The position numbers and the translations under genes were made by a program. A DNA stretch of 64,000 bases from Membranipora membranacea (lineage: Eukaryota > Bryozoa > Gymnolaemata > Cheilostomatida > Membraniporidae). Below the pieces are notes generated by a model. That model saw only the letters and a list, made by a program, of their open reading frames with translations, ran no database searches and was not told the origin of the DNA. The DNA lies in NCBI GenBank assembly GCA_914767715.1, contig OU612069.1, positions 1,548,001 through 1,612,000 on the forward strand, given 5' to 3'. Below, in pieces: positions 23,301 through 33,900 of the stretch (its first letter is position 1; each line of letters starts with the position of its first letter).

Positions 23301-26300
23301 GAGTGTTTCTCGTCTCGTCATGAGTTTATTTCAGTGAAAGTAACAATGTATGTGATAATCTAGTCTGAGAATGGTTGTACCTGTTCGTTAGTTTTATAGA
23401 GCGGATATCTTTTCATTAGAGGAGGACTTAGTGTTGTAGTGTAGGTTTCACCTTCATCACTTATTGCTATATCAGCACAGTTAATATATGTCTCATGTTC
23501 ATACCCCATGTTACCTGCAGTTATAAGTTAGTTATAAAATTAGTAAGAATAGTATGACTCCCTAAATGACATCAAAACATTCTCCGTAATATATAACCAC
23601 AAAGAGAAGAACAGTTGCAGGTGGTAAGGCTTGTCAGGTCGCATATGCTAGAAATTCTGTCTACGGCTAGGCAACATTCAATATGAACATTATCTTAACC
23701 CCCATATAACCAAGCAAAAATTGGTGCTAGCTAGCTAACATTCGCTAGCTAGCTAACATTCGCTATCCAGCTGGCTGAACTCAACTCTAGCTAATTTTCA
23801 CTTTTTTGTGGTATAGAGTCTAGAGAGCAAATGGAAAAGGCCAGATATTTGATTATCTTAAGGGTAAAATTCACCACTTTTTGTATCAAGCGTTTAATGT
23901 CCCAGGATTCAAATATTGGTGCTTTTCATGTGTCTTGCTGCAACAAGTGTTTACCTGCCTGCAGCTGACAACAACCCTGTGCGGTGATTGAATATTGGCC
24001 AATTAAGAATTTGCACCTTAAGTTTAGGGAGACATTCAATCAGAATATTAAAGCGAAAAGCGTAATCACTTTGCTAAAAATGACCGAACAAATTCATACA
24101 GTATTTCAATTACACAATTTCGTTCCAAAATTATTCACTCAGAACGAATACAGTTCATTCAATGAATAGTGATTTGGGAGTGAGACCCCTAGCAGTGGTA
24201 GGGGCGCAAGTTTGGCAGTTTTTGATTGAAAGACGCGTCTGTCTAATAAAGTGCTCAGATTTTAACCTTGTCAAACCTCTCATAAGATTATATTAAGCTT
24301 TACCTGTAGCATAATACCACTGAAAGACACACTGTCTACATCTCAGGTCTGCAGGTAATTGTATCTGAAAGCTGATGTCACCTGATTGACTCCCGATATC
24401 AAACTTATCTGTGTGGTTCACATCTCTTAGAGGATATCTGTAGATGTGAATGTGAGCGAATAACAGATAAACTAGTTGTAACATGACGGAGTTATCTTCT
24501 GACTGGCCGAGAAAGAGTAAGTCCTATGAATAATGCTGCAGTCTTAAGTCTAAAGTATTTCTGATTTAGTGGGTAACGCAATGTCTTATCTTTATGGGAT
24601 CCAAGATGTACGCAAAGTATTAGAAGTGAGTGGAAACTGATGGGAACTGAGTCCCCAAAAAGAAATATAGAACGCTTGGAACCCAGTTCCCACTGAATTC
24701 TGTGAAAAAACAGTGTGAAAATGTTTCTTTTGGACAAGGTATCAATTGTATTATCAATCAATCGTACAATCACCACGGTTTATCTGCATAAATGTTATGC
24801 TGAACTTGTATGGATAGGCATAAGATATGACATGGTTAAAGCAAAACAAATACCGCTTGGACCGCTGAGTATGTAGCTTAGGTTAGAATTGGTTAGGGTA
24901 GTTTATACTTGCACGCAGTATAAAGATCCCCCTCTGCCTCGTTGAAAAAAGAGTAGCTGCCAACGGCGGGCAAGGCTGTAAGGTCACTACCCCACACAAG
25001 CCACATGCGCTTAAGGGGGCCCGTTAAATAGGGCGGTCGAATAAGATCTAGTGTAGAATATGAAAAAAATGTGGCTCACTTACCTATTTAAGCATTGCTC
25101 AGTGACTTTGTCTAGCTGATCGTTCATTGGACAGATTCTAAACTTGAAGTAGCCGAGATGATTGGCTGTTATCTTAACTTGTACATTTATAACAGCTCCT
25201 GTCTTATAATGTCTGCCTATGATACCTACAAGATGTTAAGGAATAGCATATAATAGTATATCATGTGTTTGTTGTTAGATTTCAGAGTTCTCAGTTACAC
25301 CCAATACCTGTACACGAACTCTAAGAGTGAGGCAACATGCATGCATACACCCCTGTCTGCCGACCCCCACTTAGTATGCGAAGAGCTTTTTTATCGAATA
25401 CGCTTCATAATTACATACTCTGTGCGCGATGTGTGACCTTACCAATCCATTTATAGTTTCATGATTTTTATTCATGCTCATTATTGTCGAAAATTTTTCC
25501 TACAAACTACTCGATTACAACGATTTCTCGAAATTGTTCTGTAGAGGGTTTTGAAATAAATATTATCTTGTCTTATCTTTAAAAATGCTGCTCTAGGTTC
25601 AAAAACAGCCTGAGTCCCAGTTTCAACTAAAAAAATTATGCCTTTAATTTTTCATGCTAATGAAGATAGAAGACTGAGAACTGTAGAGTGATACCAAAAG
25701 ACTTGATTCTTTCAAAATAACTTCAACAGTGATGAAACAGTCATGTAGAATTAGCTTGCTGATTTGCTTAGTGACATATCATTCAGTAAATGTTGTTACC
25801 TCACAGGATTGCACTCACCATTTGCGTAGCCTTCCCCAGGTCCGGTGTAGCCTGCTTCATGTCTGAGAGGTCCTTGATAAGGGTCTCCACATACACCACA
25901 TCTACCTCCATTTACTGTCCACTGATTCTGAGATAGAAAGGGGGAGAAATTTGTGTGACACAGTCCACTTATCTCAACATCCTGTTGACTAAGTCTGAAC
26001 TATGAGATTCCAATGAAGTTTGTCAAAAGATTCTTTGTTTCAAAGTAAAATGTTGATGATGGTTTATACTTACATATCTGCCTCCACAGAAGAGAGAATT
26101 GTCATCGTTATTTGCTGGATTTTTGTAGCCATATCTCCACATTGTGTTACGAGAAGGGGGCTCTGTCAGCATTCCATGTCCCTAGTGAAATAAAGTATAA
26201 CAGTGTGAAATGCAGGCTATATAAAAATTAACTCATTGATGCTTTTGAAGCTATCAGGAAAATCTTACATTGTATTGTGAGGGTTGTCTCATCGCAAAAG

Positions 26301-26529
26301 AAAAGTAGACGACTCCCTAGTTAGTCAGATGCTCACGCATGATACATCCCTCTGGAGTCAGGGAGGGAGGGTGTCCCACTCTACCTACATGCTGGATTGG
26401 ACTCATATATTTCAAACAAAACCTGACAATCAATCAGAATATTTAATACCTCACCTTCACAGCTGAGATATCAATGAGTTGAACACAGATAACTAGAATC
26501 TCCAGGGCTATCAATCTCGTGTCTGCCAT
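20358..26529 (-). CDS. Secreted AA15 lytic polysaccharide monooxygenase with two C-terminal Cys-rich modules
   Basis: Ten exons in transcript order: 26529-26455, 26181-26074, 25927-25819, 25225-25084, 24437-24304, 23514-23381, 22819-22695, 21740-21569, 21039-20915, 20592-20358. All phases match, giving about 452 aa. Exon 1 is a signal peptide starting MADTRLIALEI. The mature protein should begin at the His of 'GHGMLTEPPSRNTMWRYGY', the AA15 start that supplies the N-terminal copper ligand. Further family marks are 'DDNSLFCGG', 'GGRCGVCGD', 'HEAGY', 'ITANHLGYFKFRICP' (the TANH His, about mature residue 94, is the likely second histidine-brace ligand), 'LRCRQCVFQW' and 'ETYINCADI' (the Tyr is a candidate axial residue). 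AA15 enzymes oxidatively cleave chitin or cellulose outside the cell. After the catalytic domain come two copies of a six-Cys module with Thr/Ser-rich linkers. The gene is divergent from the WAP gene. Catalytic activity is inferred from conserved ligands. Confidence 0.88.
20765..20812. repeat. Perfect 22-bp hairpin in an LPMO intron
   Basis: Arms 20765-20786 and 20791-20812 are exact reverse complements with a 4-nt loop. They lie in the last intron, between exons 21039-20915 and 20592-20358. Confidence 0.85.
22661..22718 (-). repeat. 29-bp tandem duplication spanning a splice donor
   Basis: Copies at 22661-22689 and 22690-22718 ('ctaacctgtg' plus 'tttggtagtactag') duplicate the end of the seventh LPMO exon and its donor. 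On the minus strand this gives two identical CACAG|GTTAGT donors 29 nt apart. The upstream donor keeps the frame. Use of the downstream one would read into TAG within four codons. Confidence 0.8.
24908..25054 (+). repeat. Dispersed ~145-bp repeat, copy 1 (SINE-like)
   Basis: It shares 'cttgcacgcagta', 'gaaaaaagagt', 'caagccac', 'gggggcccgttaaatagg' and a 'gataag/ataag' tail, in the same order and orientation, with 47417-47554. It lies in an LPMO intron. No clear A/B box is seen, so SINE status is a guess. Confidence 0.7.
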
Positions 26530-26600
26530 TCTCTATTTTCAGATGGTTACTCCAATTATCAAATATACCAAAGGTTATGAAATTTTTTGATTGCAAGCTG

Positions 26601-26608
26601 TATTTATA
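26601..26608 (-). promoter_or_regulatory. TATA box of the LPMO gene
   Basis: TATAAATA on the minus strand, about 72 bp upstream of the ATG at 26529. It would place initiation near 26575 with a short 5'UTR. No competing upstream ATG in good context was seen. Confidence 0.5.
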
Positions 26609-27989
26609 GTACCATCTCATAAGGAATTTTGTTTTCTTCGCCGTCTAAACATAACATGCCTATGGATGCAGTGATTTAATGTTGGTGAGAACATGTGTTT
26701 TAAGATCATATCTTGACTTTATCTTGATGAGACAGTGAAATAAGACCACACACACAGGACTGCTGGTAGATGTACTGAGAAAAAATACAGGTCATGTGTG
26801 AAAGTTCAAGAGGGATTAAAGTGGAAATTCAAAACAAAACAAAAACAAGTTCACCGTACCACATTACCACATTCATCAGGGCTGAGAGCTGGGAAGAGAG
26901 ACAAAGAAATTATCCAACGGTAGATTTTAAACCAAGATTAATAATTGTGAAATGTTAAATAGTAAATGTTTTTTCTGAGTTGAGGGGAGGCTTGGTAAGG
27001 TTGATTAGATAATATATATGTAACTAAAGCAATGATGGTGTACAGCTAAATGTTTGAAGGCCAGTAACCCATCTGAGCTACAAAGGTGGTTGTTACGACT
27101 TCCATCGGTAAATTCAAACGGTCAAACAGTGCCGACAGTGAAGACGGAACAACTTCAACTAGCTTAGCGGAAAAATTGTTGCTTTTCTAGAAAAGACGAA
27201 ACAATTTTAGTTTTCTACAATCTCCACATGGCAATTTCCATGAGTAGAGGTGCTCCTATTAGCCAAGGCTTGGTGGTTATAATCAATAGCCTATGATCAG
27301 TGGTAACAGCATTCATACCCCCTCAGAGTCACCTAAAAGATTCTGCGCTATTTAAAGGGCAACCAAGGTTTCAAACAACTTCTCATTGATGGCCATTGAT
27401 TGATAGCAGATTGCACCTTCTGCATGGGGAAAAAGACAAAATATAATTCGGATGATTATTCAGCCAGAATTCTTGTGAAACATTTCTTCTATCAGGCACT
27501 CAAACTCAGCTAAAAGAGAATACCACATAGCAGTTTCCTTGGTTGCCCTTTGAATAACACATTCTGTGGGTGAGCCGCTGCAGCCTAGAACAGCATGTCA
27601 AAAACCAGAGATGTGTTTTAATTTTAAGTGATGATTCAAGCAGATATAATTGACATGATGAGCAGACAAACATCGAGGATACATCAATTATACGATTATC
27701 TTACTATGGCCATTAATAGTGATTGTGAAAGATTATATCAAACCCCTAGCCTTAGCAGATTTAAACTTTTCAGCTAGGGCGGCTAATTCATCCACCCGCA
27801 TTATACGTGAAGCTAGCTAAGGCTAATGTAAGTTGCCGTAAGATTACTAACTTTGAGGTTGGAGCAATGAGAGATTAACAATATTAATCTTTAGATCAGA
27901 TGGAAACAGCTGAACCATTGAAGAGACACTCATCCTGCCAGGAGTGAATCATTTCTAAACAAGAAGTGCACCAGATAGGATCTCACAAA
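26609..27989. other. Divergent intergenic region between the LPMO and WAP genes
   Basis: About 1.4 kb between two head-to-head secreted-protein genes. Apart from the TATA box above I see no exon or repeat. It may contain shared regulatory DNA (inference). Confidence 0.4.
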
Positions 27990-30900
27990 ATGATCGCACA
28001 ACAGGTATGTTTAGAGCTGTTTTTTTCAAAGTTAAAATATAATATAGGTCACCAACTTTCTCCGTACTGTTATCGAAGGACAAGAATCCTTAACACAATG
28101 ATATATAGTGATGTAGTTTATGTGCTGAGGACTTGAATCTGTTAGATGTTAGTGAGGGTGGATATTGGTTTTGAAATTTTAAAGCAGGGACGTAGCAGTT
28201 TAATAAGTTACACACTTTGAGAAACATAAACGCAGGACTTGTCTAGTAGACTGTTAGCTTCCTAATTTTTACTCCTGAAAGCCAACAGCATTAGCTTCAC
28301 AGAGTTGATAACTTTCATTTTCTCACAATGGTAGGCAGGTTTTCTGGTGACCGCTTCCAATGTGTAGTTGGTTATGTATATTTTGAAAGAGTATCATCAT
28401 TACAGTTGGTTAGTTTGAGGGCATGTGCCATGAATTTGTTCATCCAAACCATTACAGCCCTTAAACTAAGAGTGTGTAACTTGAAGGACCATAATATGTC
28501 CATTCTTAGCCTTGTCTCATTAAATCTACAAATTGCGGGCGTTTCAAGAGAAGTAGTTTGGTAGGTGTGGTGATAATTTAAGATAGTCCTTCTACTCATC
28601 CTCTAATGTTCCCTTTTTGTTGTAGATATTTGTGTCGGTCGTGACGTTGTGTTTAATCGGGTTGACTACTCTAGTGTCAGCGGAACCAAATAAAAAAGTC
28701 ATAGCAGAGCTCGCGGATGTAAGTCTTATCAATACTTTGTCTTATTAAGAGGTTTGATGGGGAAAGGATGGGGAAAGGATGGGGAAAGGATGGGGAAAGG
28801 ATGGGGGAGGCAATATTGAGCAAAATTGTTTACCCAGTGGCTGTAATATTTCCTTATAGATCGTATTTGTTTTTTTTGTTCAAATTGGGCTCTTCAGTAA
28901 AGAGGAGTCAGCATGTCCTTCTTGCTATTCCTGTCCTGAAATTTGAAGTGGTTTGTAAACTACAGATACCAAGAGCAGTAAACCAGATATGTCTGTAAAT
29001 GGCTTGAGTATTCATCAAAGTTGTCTTTTATTTCAGTTACTAGAGCGTGAGCTGGGTTTGAAAGACAAATTAAATGCAACTACTGAAAATATATCAAAGC
29101 AGAATAAAGTATCGTTTATGGTCTGCCCCGCCCCCGATATGGTACACGTCACAAACAGGTCTGAGCCGACCTGCAGACGGGACAGCGACTGTGGGAGCGG
29201 AGAGAAATGCTGTGACTGGTTCGATAACAAGCATTGTCTGAAAGAAGTCGATAGCCGCCCAAAACAAGGTAAGTTTAATTTTAATAACATTGAACTCTTA
29301 TCTTGTCCAAATAGACCGGCTCCAATACATGAATAAAAAATGATGCCCAGTAATGTCAGACTAAACCAAATGTTAACCTGGCTAAATAACGGCTATACAA
29401 GGTTTTGTCAGCGTGTGGGGTGGGAAAAATGACGAAGAAACTAAAAACAAAAGCATCACTAGATTAGGTCAGAGAACACACTCATAGTCAATTGATTTTA
29501 TCACAGGGTAAGGATACATTTATGTGTCACTGTCTGTTCGAGTCAACACTTTTACAATGACTTTGACTCCTGTATAATCATGTTATTTTGCTTTGGTTGG
29601 ATGGTCACGTTTTTTTGCAGAACACCCTGAGGCTCTGCCAATGGCATATTTTGAAAGCAGCCCATTTAATTATAGTGTTTCTGTTGCCAGCCAAGTAAGC
29701 TGCATGGCTGAAACTTTTGGTGGTCAAAGCTCTGATGACAGCTGAAATATAACATTTTACACTTTAATTTCTGATTGTAAGTAAATGGATGGCAAGGGCA
29801 TGGGAGCAGACAACTTAGAAATTGCTGGAAACACTCCAAATCGAGTTTATGGCTGATTGTTTTGAAGATTAGGTTGAGTTTAGCTCTAATTAAACCTAAT
29901 AAGCATCTAAGATTATGACATTTGAGTTTGTAAAAACAGATAAAATTTAGTAAATCCTAAAATAACAGCCTGATGGTTAAATTTTATAAATGTGCTTTAA
30001 AGGCTTTCCAGGTTACCAACACTTATCATATTAAGCAGCATCAGCGCAGGTGGCTGTTGATTATTATCCGGATCATTTCTATAAAAAGGCAAGCTATTTG
30101 TAGATATGATACCAGTGACAGGATATGCCAGGATTTATCCACTTGAAACAGTCTTGAAATAAATCAAGATTCCTCCTAAAAAACAGAACCACCCAGATTT
30201 AATCGTGACTCAAAACAAGACACTTGACCTAAATTTAACTTAACTTAAATTGTATTATTAATATAATCCAGTGAGTAATTCAGCTGTTTTTTTTTGCAAG
30301 ATTACCAATCTTGATGGGTTTACATCAGAGATTATCTGCTTACCAAACATGTAATACATCTACTGACATACAACTAGATTACGCCTCCAGCAGGCAGGGA
30401 TGTGGGTCCTACAGGGTTCCTGTACTTAATATTCCATGACTCACCACACCAATTCATTGACCACACAGCCGCGTGACTCACCACATGACGACTTGACTCA
30501 TCACAAACCGGTGTTTCTCATAAAATATTATAGAATAACAATTAAATAAAGTAAATATTTTATTATCGTGAATAACAGTTTCAGTATAACACACAAGACT
30601 TCAACAGGCTATAGCAGTTTGTGATGAATATGCTCACAAGAATGTGTATAGTGAAAGACGGCTTGTTCTATATGAGATAACTTTCACTTCTCACATACAC
30701 TTTACTGGCCACACAATAACACATGAGGGGCCAACATACAATTCTAATCTATCAGACACTTGGCAGTTAGAATTATTAAATCCCTTTTATTATACCACTA
30801 ATCCGGTGATTAACAGGGCTCTATGTTTAAAATGATGGGCATATTTGCATAATCTGATTTCTTCACCCTTATTTGCATAATACTGAAAGGAAATGCACTA

Positions 30901-33900
30901 GTAGTCCCAATGTTTTTAACCAGCTGTAATAAGTGTCTGTCAGTCATTGCGCTGATATTATTTCACTGAGTAAGGATATCCTTACTCTGTGATTATTTAT
31001 TTGATGCGGAGTGTCTTGGCGTCAACATGTGATTAGATATGCATCTTTGCCAAAATACAGACAATGACGCAACAACAGGATTAAAAGAATTCAAACTTTA
31101 ATACGTACAGACATGGAATATTATTCCAAGTCTGTACATATTAAAAAATTTTTATTTTATTTTTTAGTATGCAAAAAAAGAGGGAAAGTAAACCACTTAC
31201 TCTCCATCCTTCAATGTTAAAGCATTTTCTTTGTTACAATTTATGATCTATATTATTATTATATTCATGATCACTTGTGTATGCTTGCTTACGGTTTGGG
31301 GTAGAATTGGGAAAAAAAACAAAGTTGTGGATTGCAGCCAGCAAGCCATTCATCTAAAACCATATATGTTCACATGAAGCCCTAACATATTGAAGGTCTT
31401 CTGTATGACACCCTACACTACCCTAGTGAAGTAAAAGTTCGCCTTTTCATGCATGCTAGATAATGAAAGAGAAACTTATGGTTAGCTAACTATTGCTCTA
31501 ACTCATCACTGTATAGATAAACTTCCACCTAAGATTGTGAGAGCAGGTTCTAGCTTACATCAGGTCAACCCCTTAATAGCTTAACTTAATTTTTCTCTTA
31601 GCACAACCCCACATAGTGTGCATCAACATGAAATGCATTTACTGGTTGCCAATCATTGTTTAAATTGCCAGATCGAAAGTCTGTATTACCACCTAACACA
31701 TATAGATAGATAAACACTTTATTTTTACCGCTCAAAATAGTACATGGTGACACAGCTATCATAATGAGAGCCAGTATTGCATGAAAAGCAAAAAACTGAA
31801 AATCAATATGTATTTAAAAATGGCATTGATAATACATCTATATATGTATATATCATTTCCTCCACACAGGTTCGTGCCCAGCTCTCACGATGTGGAATGA
31901 TATGTGTGTGGGCGGAGCTCTAGGCTGTCGGTACGATGGAGACTGTCACGGAGAGGACGAAAAGTGCTGTATGGACGACTTCTGTGAATATAAAAAATGT
32001 CTGAGCGTCAGGCAGGTAAGAGGAAGTGATGTCATCTTGTCCAGCGAGACGTCTTGCCTCATAATGCTTGGTAGCCCTGCTGTGCAGTCATTACTTTGGG
32101 AACTCAGTAGGATTTTAAAAAAAGCCTACTTGCTGCCTATTTTGCCTACAAATTCCTATCAAAGTTAAATCTGATTTATACGATGATAAATTAAAATTTT
32201 GAATTGTTCCCTCTTCTAACAGCTCAACGCAACACAACTCTATCAATATGCTTTGTACCAAAGGTAAATAACACAAGCTGTTTTGGTATTATTCCTGTTC
32301 ATAATCATTCGCTCTTGATTAACGGATCTCAAATGTTGTAACCAACCGTTTGGTATACAATTATGTCCCTCTATACCCTTCAATCATATCCCTTCATCGC
32401 CGGGTATCAAATTTTGGAACAAATTTGTTGAACGGAATTCTTGGAGAGCAGCTTACAAAACCTCAATTACTTCAGCCCAATTCTTCACTTTTATATAGCA
32501 TGACAAATATTATCATTTTTTCTCTGAATATAGCACGTCAAAGATTATCGTTCTTTTCTCAGAATATAGCACGTCAAAGATTATCGTTCTTTTCTCAGAA
32601 TATAGCTTGACTAATAAATTATGACTTTTCTCAGAATATAGCGTGTCCGGTAGCCAAGACAATGCATCCCACAAATAGAACTGAGGTGACCTGTAACAAA
32701 GATACAGAATGTGCTGACGACGAGAGGTGCTGTGATTGGTTCAGCTCTAAACACTGCCTCAAAGGGCTCGATAAAATACCCAAACATGGTATGTCTGCTT
32801 TATCAGGCCCGTAGTTCTATTGGAGTTACAGACACTCTGCCACCCCTACAATGCTGAATATAGTAGCCTTGAATATTCCACGTCAGAATCAGCTCATTTG
32901 CGACTTCCATTTGCTATTGATATCATTAAAACGCTTTGGAGGCTGGAGACACAGGGCTCAGTTTACAATACCCAGCCTGGTGTTACTTCACATCCTCAAC
33001 AATTTTCGCCCTCCCTGCCATTTTTTCCTAAAACTTCGGCCCTGCTTCTATGTGTATAAACACAAATACGAAATCAACACAATTTTATTCCTGGAGCAGA
33101 TGGAGTGCAATCAATCAAAATTCTGCTCTCAGATATTGTCATTTTTTGCAACTAAAAAGTTTGAGTTCTTTTCACAATATTATTGTGGTCCATTGGTTTT
33201 GATTGATTGAAATTACCCATTGTCAATTACCCATTGTCAATTTAAGCATACCATCAAAACTTAAGTCAATTTTTTTGCCAAAATTTTTTTTAAGGGCCTG
33301 CAATGACTTACTGTGTTCTCGAAAAAGACTCCATTCCGCCACAATCATGTAAACAGACCTGTTATCTGGCAGCGGCGCCCTCTAACTCAATCTACTGAGA
33401 AACATCAACCTTAAATATCTGAAGTATCCTTGAGAGCACAAGGCGTGTATGATGTGACCTATCCAACAAACGTCATAGACAGCAACTAATCATCTAATTA
33501 CCGAACATAGGAAGTAAGAATCTAGTAAGCCCCGACCAAAAAATCGAATCAAGGTTCTCCTGACCTCTGGTCACAGCCACTAGTCACTAGACCCCTCAGC
33601 TAACTGCTTTGTTTTCCTTGTAGGAGTTTGTCCATGGTCACCACAAGAAATCAGCATCGATCAATGTTTTATGGACTTTGTCGGCTGTGAATGGGACTCT
33701 GAGTGTAACAGTGTCGGCATTAATCACAAGTGCTGTTATAACCCTGTGTGTCGCTATGGAGAGTGTAAAGATATGAATGAGGTGGGATATATATTATATT
33801 ATATGATATTATATTCTATATATTAAGTATATTATATCATATCATATAGGTGGGGTATGTAATATTACTGACTATCAAGCCAACAATAGATAGAGTCAAT

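Noticed and set aside
32350-32610. 86-codon plus-strand frame before the third WAP exon
   Set aside because: Its C-terminal repeats are the translated 36-bp acceptor minisatellite; the frame ends in the intron.
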